Part shown: positions 56,035 through 64,000 of the stretch, in pieces
How positions within the stretch are numbered: position 1 is the stretch's first letter
Layout of the letters: each line of letters starts with the position of its first letter
NCBI GenBank assembly: GCA_031772625.1
Contig: CM062820.1
Coordinates: 317,524,545-317,588,544, forward strand
Length of the DNA stretch: 64,000 nucleotides
Reading direction: 5' to 3'
Origin: Pinus tabuliformis
Lineage: Eukaryota; Streptophyta; Pinopsida; Pinales; Pinaceae
The notes under the pieces: generated by a model
Databases searched by the model: none
Told to the model about the DNA's origin: nothing
The model's input: the letters and a program-made list of their open reading frames with translations, nothing else
Made by a program: the position numbers and the translations under genes

Positions 56035-57555
56035 TGGTACATCGACAGTGGATGTTCGAAACATATGACAGGTGATAAAGAAAAACTTCAGTCATATAGT
56101 GCCTTAGAGAAGGAGAAGAAGGTCTCTTTTGGAAATGACACCCCTGCTCTCATAAAAGGTAAAGGATCTATTCATTTGAAAGAAAGGGTCAAAGCTGGAA
56201 ATGTCATGTATGTTGATGGCTTAAAGCACAATCTATTAAGTGTCAGTCAGATGTGTGATCAAGGAACTGAGGTAATATTTCGATCGAATGGATGTAGTGT
56301 TCGTGATCTTGATACAGGAAAAACAGTGATCAAAGGCGTAAGAACTCCAAATAATTTATACATATTCAAAGAAGGACAACATCAATGCTATCTAAGCAAG
56401 AATGATGAACACTGGCTATGGCACAGAAGATTGGGGCATCTTAGCTTCTCACAGATAATGAAAGCATGCAAATACCAGGCAGTTCGTGGTCTTCCAGACA
56501 TCAGAATTCTAAACAATACAATATGAAAATCATGTCAGTATGGTAAACAAACCAGAACTAACTTCCCTGAGAAGGAAGGATCATCCAACAGGCCACTTGA
56601 ACTTGTCCACACTAATGTATGTGGTCCATCTAGGAAAAGGTCACCTCGAGGAGAAGAATATTTTATATTATTCATTGATGACTATTCTAGGATGTGTTGG
56701 ATAGGACTTATGAAGCACAAAGACGAAGCCTTTGAAAAGTTCAAATCATTCAAAGCCTTGGTGGAGAACGAATCAGATCACAGAATCAAATGCCTCAGGT
56801 CTGATCAAGGAGGAGAATTTACCTCGAATGAATTTTTCGATTTTTGTGAAGAACATGGAATAAGAAGGGAATTTTCTACAGCTAGGACTCCTCAGCAAAA
56901 TGGAGTAGTGTAAAGGATGAACAGAATGGTTCAAGAAATGGCTCATGCTATGCTTGATGAGTCTGGAACTCCCACAACCTTCTGGGGAGAAGCCGCATTT
57001 GTTGCAGTTGTTATTCTCAACAAGACAAATGTCCGGGTGAACAACACTCAAACTCCTCATGAGCTCTGGTATGGTGAGACTCCTTCGGTAAAATATTTCA
57101 AAATTTTTGGAAGCAAATGCTATATCAAAAATAATGATGAAAATCTTGGCAAGTTTGAACCTAGAGCAGATGAAGGCATTCTCCTTGGTTATTCTCCCCA
57201 TAGCAAAGCATATAAGTGTTACAACAAAAGACTTGGAAGAATTGTTGACAGCATTGATGTAGTGATTGATGAAGAAGGAAACATTCCTAGGCAAGTGAAT
57301 TTCGAAGATTTCGAAGATGATGAGGACTATCCTTCAACATCAAATCAGACTTATGATGAAGAAGAAGCTCAAGAGGCACCAAAAGAACAGATAAGGATAG
57401 AAGATAAGACTCCATCTAGGTACGTTCAGAAGAATCATCCAGAATCTCAAATTTTGGGGCAGAAAGAGGCAAGTATACAAACAAGAAGAACAATTGCAAA
57501 AGCCTCAAGCTATTTGGCATTGCTCTCCTCCACTGAACCACAAAATGTAAAATAG
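56035..57555 (+). pseudogene. Copia protease and integrase
   Basis: Same frame as gag. Protease site YIDSGCSKHM (~56040). GAG pre-integrase text HRRLGHLSFSQIMKA precedes the zinc module (C..C after TGA 56524, which replaces the first Cys of a CKSCQYGKQ-like motif). Core: FIDDYSRMCW, RSDQGGEF, TPQQNGVV with TAA 56911 at the catalytic Glu codon. C-terminus: TPHELWYGETPSVKYFKIFG, LGYSPHSKAYKCY. Ends at a TAG near a +1 frameshift (57553-57566). Confidence 0.87.
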
Positions 57556-57565
57556 GCATGCAAAG

Positions 57566-59074
57566 ATGAATGCTGTGTCAAAGCCAATGGATGAAGAACT
57601 TGAGCAGATCGAAAAGAATAACACTTGGGAGTTGGTTCCTAGACCAAAAGATAAGAATGTCATAGGGACAAAATGGATCTTTAAAAACAAGTTGAATGAA
57701 AATGGGGAAGTTATTAGAAACAAGGCCAGACTTGTGTGTAAAGGGTATGCTCAATAAGAAGGGATAGACTTTGAAGAAACTTTTGCTTCCATTGCTAGAC
57801 TTGAGGCCATCTGAATGTTCCTTGCTCTCTCAAGCTTCCAGAAGTTCAAAGTATTTCAAATGGATGTGAAATCAACTTTTCTGAATGGAGATTTAGAAGA
57901 AGAAGTGTATATTGAGCAACCAGATGGATTCATCCTTGGAAATGATCCAAAACGTGTATGCAGACTTAAGAAGGCTCTCTATGGTCTTAAACAAGCTCCA
58001 AGGGCTTGGTACTATCGTCTGGACAAATATCTTCAACAACAAGGTTTCTCAAAAGGATCAGCAGATAGCAATCTTTATATAAAAATTGAAAATAACAAAT
58101 TGCTAATACTTGTTGTGTATGTTGATGATATCATGTTTGGCAGCAATGAAGAAGCTATGAGTCAAAGCTTTGCCTTGGTGATGCAAAAAGAATTCAAAAT
58201 GTCCTTTCTTGGAGAACTGGCATATTTTCTTGGATTACAAATCCAACAAAATGAAGGAGGTATATTTTTATCTCAAACCAAGTACCTCAAGCAGATTTTG
58301 AAGAAGTATGGCATGGAAGATTCAAAACCAGTATGTAGGCCTATGGTTACAGGATGCAGCCTCAGTGCAAATGATGAATCAGTAGCAGTGCATCAACCAA
58401 CCTATAGATCCATGATTGGAAGTCTACTTTATTTGATAGGTACCTGACCAGACATCATGCATGCAGTGGGAATAGTTGGAAGATTTCAGGAAAATCCTAA
58501 GGAAACCCATCTTCAGGCAGTAAAGAGAATTTTCAAGTATCTTCAAGGAACTCAAAACTATGGCTTGTGGTATCCAAGAGATACAGATCTCACTCTTCAT
58601 GCTTATACAAATGCAGATTGGGCTGGAAGCGTGGATGAATGAAAAAGCACAAGTGGTGGTGCATTCTTTATGGGTTCCAGATTAGTATCTTGGTTCAGCA
58701 AGAAACAGAGTTCGATTGCTCTATCTACAGCTGAAGCAGAATATGTGGCTGCCGCATCTTGTTTCACACAACTCCTTTGGATGATGCAAACTTTGCAAGA
58801 TTTTCAAATCACTTGTACTCCACCTATCTCCATCTTATGTGATAATACAAGTGCTATCAGTATCTCAAAGAATCCTATCATGCATTCAAAGACTAAGCAC
58901 ATACCGATCAAGTATCATTTTCTCCGGGAACAAGTGTTGGAACAAAAGGTCAAATTGGAGTATGTTCCCTCTAAGGAACAAGTTGCTGATATTCTCACCA
59001 AACCACTGCCCAGGGAAACTTTTGAATACCTCAGACAGAATCTGGGAGTAGTTGATGCATCATCTTGTTGTTGA
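57566..59074 (+). pseudogene. Copia reverse transcriptase and RNase H
   Basis: RT: TWELVPRPKDKNVIGTKWIF, FQMDVKSTFLNGDLEEEVY, KKALYGLKQAPRAWYYRLD, catalytic YVDD at 58118-58129, FLGELAYFLGLQI. RNase H: YTNADWAGS, SIALSTAEAEYVAAA, CDNTSAISISKNPI and end ADILTKPLPRETFEYLR. In-frame stops: TAA 57755, TGA 57812, TGA 58445, TGA 58640. Three of these TGAs stand at positions where the family normally has Arg. Confidence 0.9.
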
Positions 59075-59853
59075 AACTTGTCTGTTTCAGAGAAAAATGG
59101 GTGTACGCGAGTTGGATGAAGAGGATCCGTGTACATACGTTGGTTTATCTAGATACAGTCGTGTATATGGAGGCTTGATGGATATTAGTAGGGACAGGCT
59201 CTGATAGTCAGATATGGGTCTGACAGAGACCACCTGGCACAGGTTCAGGGGAGCAGATAAACTTCTAATGATGCATTGTTGGAATTATCTTAGAAGCTTT
59301 TGATTCTAGTTCACAGCTGTTGTTGGTTTCAGGTGGCACAAATGCAAAGGGAGAATAGAAGGAAATCATGGTTGCTGATCTGAATGGTGATTGCCAGATG
59401 CTGCTGATATCAGTTATTGGTGACTTTCATAAGTCTTGCTCTAGATATTTCGTCTCTATGTCATGTATCTCTTTTATGGTGTCAAGGTCATGTAACGGCC
59501 TATTTTGGTTTCCCCACTATGCCTGGGATGAAGATGTAATGTACTTGGCTGTCATATGTAAATTTCTGATGTATCCCCACTTGGTTGGGTGGATGATCCC
59601 CACTTGGTTGGGTGATGGATGTATGTATTGAGTATTTTGGTGATAGGAAGGTCTTTTATGATGTATAAGTCATGGTTCTTCTTGAAGAACATATTTTTGT
59701 AGATCTTGCCTACAGTCAGGGGGAGCATGGTCAGCACAGCAGGGCAGAGATTTCAGCATGTACTCAGGGGGAGCACAACCCTTTGCCCTTGATGACAAAG
59801 GGGGAGAATGACTTTGAGGATCTTGGGTTGCCATCAAGTCCAAAGGGGGAGAT
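59075..59853 (+). other. Copia 3' region with four polypurine tracts
   Basis: No env-like frame. AGGGGGAG occurs at 59718-59725, 59766-59773, 59797-59807 and, directly before the 3' LTR, 59842-59852 (AAAGGGGGAGA). Only the last is in the standard PPT position. Multiple PPTs are a described Sirevirus trait. Confidence 0.7.
59092..59180. repeat. GTGTAC motif units after copia pol
   Basis: GGTGTACGCGAGTTGG, GTGTACATACGTTGGTTT and CGTGTATATGG at ~31 bp spacing, outside the LTRs but of the same form as the LTR clusters. Confidence 0.65.
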
Positions 59854-61373
59854 TGTTGGCATTGTGGCATTGATTTAGAGCTATGGCACAGGTGTTGTCC
59901 TTGATGGCAACTCACTTTGGTGACAAATCTTAGAATGAAGGAAAAAGATATATACGCAGGTTCACCTAGACGAAGGCGCGTATACACGTGGGTTAGGCGT
60001 TACAAAGGCGCGTATGCGTATACATGCACTTTCACGCAAGGAAAAGCACGTATATGTTGGAGAACTTACTTTTGGTCCGTGGTATTTAGTCCTTGGTATT
60101 TGAACATATGGTTTTCGACCATGGTATCTCGACAGAAGTGTTGATCCCAAGTATTGGGTCCATGGTATTGTTTTGTTATGGTTTTGGACTATGGTATTGT
60201 GAAAGGCCTAAGACTATAAAAGGGGAAGGAGATCATTTGGCAAAGAATCATATGAATTATTGAATATCTGATAGAAGGGATAGATCTAGAATATTGGTGA
60301 TTATGTTATGGTGCAAATCTAGATCTGAATGAAGGAGGAACCTGAGCGCAAAGAGAAGGATAAGTTGTATTGATGGGTCATAATCTTAAGGCTTGAATAA
60401 TAATATCTTTGTATGATTTTGATCCGTTATATGTGGCGCATGCTTGATCTATAAATCTGGTAATATGGGTTAATTAAGGTCTGAATATTTGTGAATTATC
60501 CTTTATAGATCTGTACGCAGGTTCAGTGAAGCGAAGGCACGTATACATGATGGTTCTGTGAGTAAAAACAGCGTATACACAGGTTGGTCCAAACATAGAA
60601 GCGTATGCACGCAGGTTTCTGGTTATTGAAGTAGCGTATATTTTTGAGTTGTGATCTAGCTGCTTCTGTTTATTGCTGCAATGTTTTGGGTTCAAAATTT
60701 GGTGCGTGGTTACTATTACTGTGTTTTGGGTACAGCTGTCAGAAAAGTATCTACTTGATTCAGTTCTAATTGGTGAAAAGGAGATTGTTTGATGCAGAAA
60801 TTTTTGATGATTGATTGATGTTCATGGATCCAGTCTGAAAATTTATGAAACGTGGTCCCTGGAAGAAAGAGAAGGTTGTAGCCTTCTGTAGGCCAGCACC
60901 TATGTACTAGTATCTTGGCTAGTGCAAGAGCTAAGGGGGTTGTAGCTCCCTTCCAAGAGAAGCTAGAGAATGAGAGAGGGTTGTAGCTCTCTGCAAGTTG
61001 CAGCCTGCATACTGGTAAAGGATTGCACCAGTACATTGTAAAAAGAAGTTTCTAATTAAAAGAAGATAGAGACAAATTGCAGCAGGTGGTTTTCACCCAC
61101 ATTGGGTTTCCACCTTATATCTTGTGTTCTTGTGTGTGATTGTCTTTAGCTCTGTTTTACTATTTATTTGATTCTGATACACAGATTAATGATCAACATC
61201 TATAAGATAAATTAAATTATAAGTCTGCATTTTATACGCGGGTTTCCTTCTCTGTAGTTGCGCATATACGCGGTTTTATCTAACTGAAGTAGCATATATG
61301 ATCTGGGTTTGAAAAAGAAAATAAGTGACTTGATAATACTGATTCACCCCCCCTCTCAGTATTATTTCCAACA
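59854..61373 (+). repeat. Copia 3' LTR
   Basis: 1520 bp. Differs from the 5' LTR by scattered substitutions, an extra motif unit near 60010-60045, and a loss of ~14 bp near 61155. Confidence 0.95.
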
Positions 61374-61378
61374 AACTC
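61374..61378. other. Copia target duplication AACTC, right
   Basis: Matches 52611-52615. Confidence 0.9.
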
Positions 61379-61948
61379 AACACAAAGGAGCCTCTAGGGT
61401 ATAAGGCCAGAATGAAGCGAAGAAGCAAAGAGGAATGAGTCTTCAACACACAAGTCATGGCGAGACTAGAGAGGACTCCCGAGCCTACTCAATAAAACAA
61501 CATGGGAAACCAATGTTAGTGAGGTGCTAACTACGATGCCCATGTAAAGGATGGCTCTACCATCATGTCGTGATTTAAAAATCAGCGAGTGAACATGGTT
61601 TACTAACCATAACACGATGGGATCGACCCTATGGAAAGTGTATCGACAAATGGAGGCTTGTATGCAAAATGCAACCGTCAGCAGTCATGGAACCGATGTG
61701 AAATTTTCGAAGAAGTGTCCAAAATTCCTTAAAAAACAACCTATTCCCGACAATTCGAGCTCATAAGTTAAAAGATTCATGAGATGAAAAAATTCAAGTT
61801 TTGAAAAAAATTGACATTTTCAAAGCTATAAAATGACATTTTGACTCACCATTTGTACCATTTGTGTTGAGAACAAAAGCTGTGGAGAAAAAAGAGCAAA
61901 GTTTCCCCCCAAGGAATTGGACCATTCAAATTGGATCAAAATCATCAG
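61379..61948. other. Tat-2 3' region, right part, and leader exon of its antisense gene
   Basis: Continues the sequence interrupted by the copia insertion. Small inverted repeats such as ATGGTTTACTAACCAT (near 61597) occur. It ends at the donor CATCAG|GTAACC. Confidence 0.5.
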
Positions 61949-62181
61949 GTAACCCCCAATTCTAGTTTGCATTACATTATGATTGTTTTTAGAAATTTTT
62001 ATTTAGATTTTACCATAGGAATTTATGTTAAAAATTTCAACGCGGCGTATATGCGGGTTGGATATTATAAACCTGCGTACACGCAGGCCCTACATGCAAC
62101 TGTGTATGAAAGGGACCCGTGTATACGTGGTTTGAAATTTGAAAACAAAAATCTAACAGTTTAAATTAAATTTTCTTGCAG
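61949..62181 (+). other. Intron 1 of the Tat-2 antisense gene, with motif cluster
   Basis: GT...AG bounded (TTTTCTTGCAG at the end). Inside, 62040-62135 holds GCGTATATGCGGGTTGG, AACCTGCGTACACGCAGG, CTGTGTATG and CCGTGTATACGTGG, every ~25-30 bp, the same motif as in the copia LTR. Tat-1 intron 1 carries its own G+C-rich cluster in the same place. Confidence 0.65.
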
Positions 62182-62182
62182 G

Positions 62183-63430
62183 ATGAAAATCACATGGAGA
62201 GAGAGGGAGCATACTACTATTGATAATGAAGTTTTGAATGATCAGCAGGCCTTAGATGCATTAAGGGGATGTGGCTTATTGAAAATTTTCAAAATGCCCA
62301 ATATGAAGGCCAACACCCGCTTGCTTGAAATGTTAATCCACTATTGGAGTATCGAAGATGATGCATTTATGATTGATCAAATGCCTTTGAGGATAGAGGT
62401 AGAGGATATTTACTTTATCACTAGTCTCTCCCGGACAGGAGAAGTTGTACATTCAACCGGTCGAACATGAGGTAGTCTTTCAGTGAAAGACTATGTACAT
62501 ATATACTGTCTGGAGCATCCTGAGAAAATTGGAAGCTAGATTCCAATAAAACATGTAGAGATCTTGTCCCTGAGGATCATACTGTTCACCATAGCCAGGA
62601 TAAACGGATCGGCTTGATTGCACCAAGCGTCACGACTATCCATGAGCTTCGCTGTGGAGTGTCTCACTACAGTTTTTGATTGGTGTACACCTCTTCTTAC
62701 CAACATGAAGAACCAGTTGTCCTCCATTCAGAAGGACAGACCAAAAACTTTGGATATGGGACCATTTTGTGCTCCTTCTTCTTTAAGAAGGTTCCAGGGC
62801 TACATCCCAAAGTATCAGTTTCTAAGTAGCCCCCGAGATCCTCGTATGGGTAGGTGGGCTGACTTGATGAAACGCCTTGGAGGCAAAGACATGCCGAGGA
62901 CTAATTTCGATGATGAGTTCTTCTCCTGGTGGGAACAACAAATCATCGCTGTGGATGACTATCCCTATGCTGGCATGGATTTCAGTGGAGTTCGGATTTG
63001 GCGTTACCACCAAACGCGGCATGGGGAGAGATAGGTAACCATTTTTTAAGTTTTTGTCAATTTTAATATTTTTATGTGTTTTTTAAATATGAAAATGAAC
63101 TTAAAAATATTTTTGATGGGATTAAAATACTAATATAATGTTCATGTTCCAGATGTGGGTCCAGTATGACTAGACAGATTTCCGCAGCACAGGTGTCACG
63201 GAAGAGGTACCGAGGAGGTGGCTATTGAGACAGAGAGGGTCTTACATGCAGTCCAAAGAAACTTGGTGAGGTTGACTCACCAAGTACCTATGGTGGCCAT
63301 TGAAGACCTACCTAAGGAGATGCAGTGCCGCGTGGTAGGGGTACCACGAGACTGGGTTTGCACTCTTCGGCGTGTGGCCAACGCAGTGGTCACTTTCTTA
63401 GCTGCTCATCCTGAGCTGGGTTGTAGATAG
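62183..63430 (+). pseudogene. Antisense PMD gene of Tat-2, decayed
   Basis: Starts MKITWREREH, homologous to Tat-1's product. Domain text includes GLLKIFKMPNMKANTRLLEM, VEDIYFITSLSRTGE, AVECLTTVFDW and DDYPYAGMDF. Stops: TGA 62468-62470, TAG near 62537 and more; a frameshift is implied because exon lengths 852 + 278 bp do not sum to a multiple of three. Intron 2 is predicted at 63035-63152 (GATAG|GTAACC ... TTCCAG|ATGTGGG). The C-terminus (LVRLTHQVP, EDLPKEMQ, RRVANAVVTF) matches the Tat-1 tail after its intron 2, supporting both splice models. Confidence 0.78.
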
Positions 63431-63506
63431 ACTGGACATGATTATGACCATTTAGTCCTGATTTTGTATATTATTTTTGAAACACTTTATGTACACACGG
63501 GTGATT

Positions 63507-63980
63507 TTATGATATATATATACAGTTCCAGATTTTTGATGTTTGTTTTTCTCTTGTTGAATGAATGATATGCCAATCTAATGCTTGATTAGTGATAGAA
63601 TCCACTAATGAATTGTCATATCGTGGAATGTGCAAATAAGTAATAAAAACAAATGATCTTTGCAACACCCTCACTCTAAAAAATTGACGATATAAATAAG
63701 GATCCTGAACCCGATAAATGTTATTCAATTTTGACACTACTAGCTGTGAGTCAAGATACACTACCAACGAATCAATCCCATAAGAAATAAATTTGAATAG
63801 TAAATTAATGATGGCAGTATATTCGGCAATATTATTTGACGCAAAATCAATACATACTCCCCTTGACACCATCAACTGACCAGTTGGATAAAAAATCACC
63901 CAAGCTGCGGAAGCGAGGTTCCGAGTGTGCCGACTAGCACCATCGGCGAATCCTAAATAGGCCAAGTCATCCATCAACAC
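63507..63980 (-). CDS. Second RNase H of Tat-2
   Basis: 157 codons, homologous to 11756-12229. FADGAS, NNIAEY, YLDSQLVV and SLVDSI keep all four expected acidic positions, unlike Tat-1, which has Lys for Glu. The frame starts MLMDDLAYLGFADG. It converges with the PMD pseudogene, 76 bp from its stop. The rest of the element is outside the window, so it is unclear whether this is still expressed. Confidence 0.8.
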   Translation of the reverse strand: MLMDDLAYLGFADGASRHTRNLASAAWVIFYPTGQLMVSRGVCIDFASNNIAEYTAIINLLFKFISYGIDSLVVYLDSQLVVSKLNNIYRVQDPYLYRQFFRVRVLQRSFVFITYLHIPRYDNSLVDSITNQALDWHIIHSTREKQTSKIWNCIYIS

Positions 63981-64000
63981 CTACAAAATTAGATCAAAAA

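Larger units (their letters stand above)
52616..61373 (+). mobile_element. Sirevirus-like Ty1/copia element inserted in Tat-2 (8.76 kb)
   Basis: Plus strand. LTRs 52616-54111 (1496 bp) and 59854-61373 (1520 bp), TG...CA; target duplication AACTC at 52611-52615 and 61374-61378. PBS is tRNA-iMet type. One long gag-pol frame has about twelve in-frame stops and one +1 shift. Long LTRs, several zinc knuckles, repeated polypurine tracts before the 3' LTR and repeated LTR palindromes fit the Sirevirus (SIRE/Maximus) group; lineage not proven. Confidence 0.93.
50545..64000 (-). mobile_element. Tat-2: 3' half of a second Tat-type element
   Basis: Continues past the right edge. From left to right: PPT (50545-50556), non-coding 3' region related to Tat-1's, an inserted copia element (52616-61373), an antisense PMD pseudogene and the second RNase H. 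Pol, gag, PBS and 5' LTR would lie right of the window. It is clearly older than Tat-1: its PMD gene has several stops. Confidence 0.82.

Noticed and set aside
59368-59631. 87-codon frame after copia pol as an envelope-like gene
   Set aside because: Too short, no signal peptide plus anchor pattern that convinces, and no similarity to Sirevirus env-like proteins that I can see.

Overview
This is repeat-dominated plant nuclear DNA. Almost every coding stretch belongs to an LTR retrotransposon (Ty1/copia, Ty3/gypsy Tat-type, another Ty3/gypsy, and short gag-only elements). Elements are nested, most are decayed, and no intact host gene was found. Large nested arrays of old elements fit a big plant genome such as a gymnosperm, but the species cannot be named from this window. 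No rRNA, tRNA, CRISPR array or bacterial-type gene was seen.

Layout. 1-3936: minus-strand, gag-only, copia-like element with ~184 bp LTRs, carrying an antisense intronless UFD1 pseudogene. 3937-6575: decayed minus-strand coding remnant of an uncharacterised retroelement-associated protein. 7045-22528: a young 15.5 kb Tat-type Ty3/gypsy element on the minus strand (Tat-1), flanked by a 469 bp direct duplication (6576-7044 and 22529-22997) that abuts both LTR ends exactly. 22998-28319: truncated copia remnant, degenerate repeats and unassigned DNA. 28320-50573: an 11,127 bp segment present twice in direct tandem. Each copy holds a 7.7 kb decayed Ty3/gypsy element with TTAAC target duplications, an LTR that has PBS on one side and PPT on the other, and the 3' LTR of a second Tat-type element (Tat-2). 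50545-64000: the 3' half of Tat-2 (it runs off the right edge), interrupted by an 8.76 kb Sirevirus-like copia element (52616-61373, target duplication AACTC).

How parts work together. Tat-1 has LTR promoter, PBS, a gag-protease frame, a reverse transcriptase/RNase H/integrase frame overlapping it in -1, a second RNase H after integrase, and PPT. On the opposite strand, near its 3' end, lies a two-intron gene of the plant mobile domain (PMD) family. Spliced as predicted it gives an open 374-codon frame, and the same gene and intron positions recur, decayed, in Tat-2. Antisense extra ORFs are known in the Tat lineage; the intron structure and its conservation are read here directly.

Most notable observations: the very long target-site-like duplication at Tat-1, whose divergence equals that of its LTRs (both about 1.1% by eye); a degenerate ~30 bp motif (core like GCGTAyrCGCrGGTT) that recurs at matching places in both Tat elements (LTR and antisense intron 1) and also fills the LTRs of the unrelated copia element; serial stem-loops with different stems but similar loops in the Tat-1 3' region; and the 11.1 kb tandem duplication with clustered differences. 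All percentages and counts are by-eye readings, not alignments.
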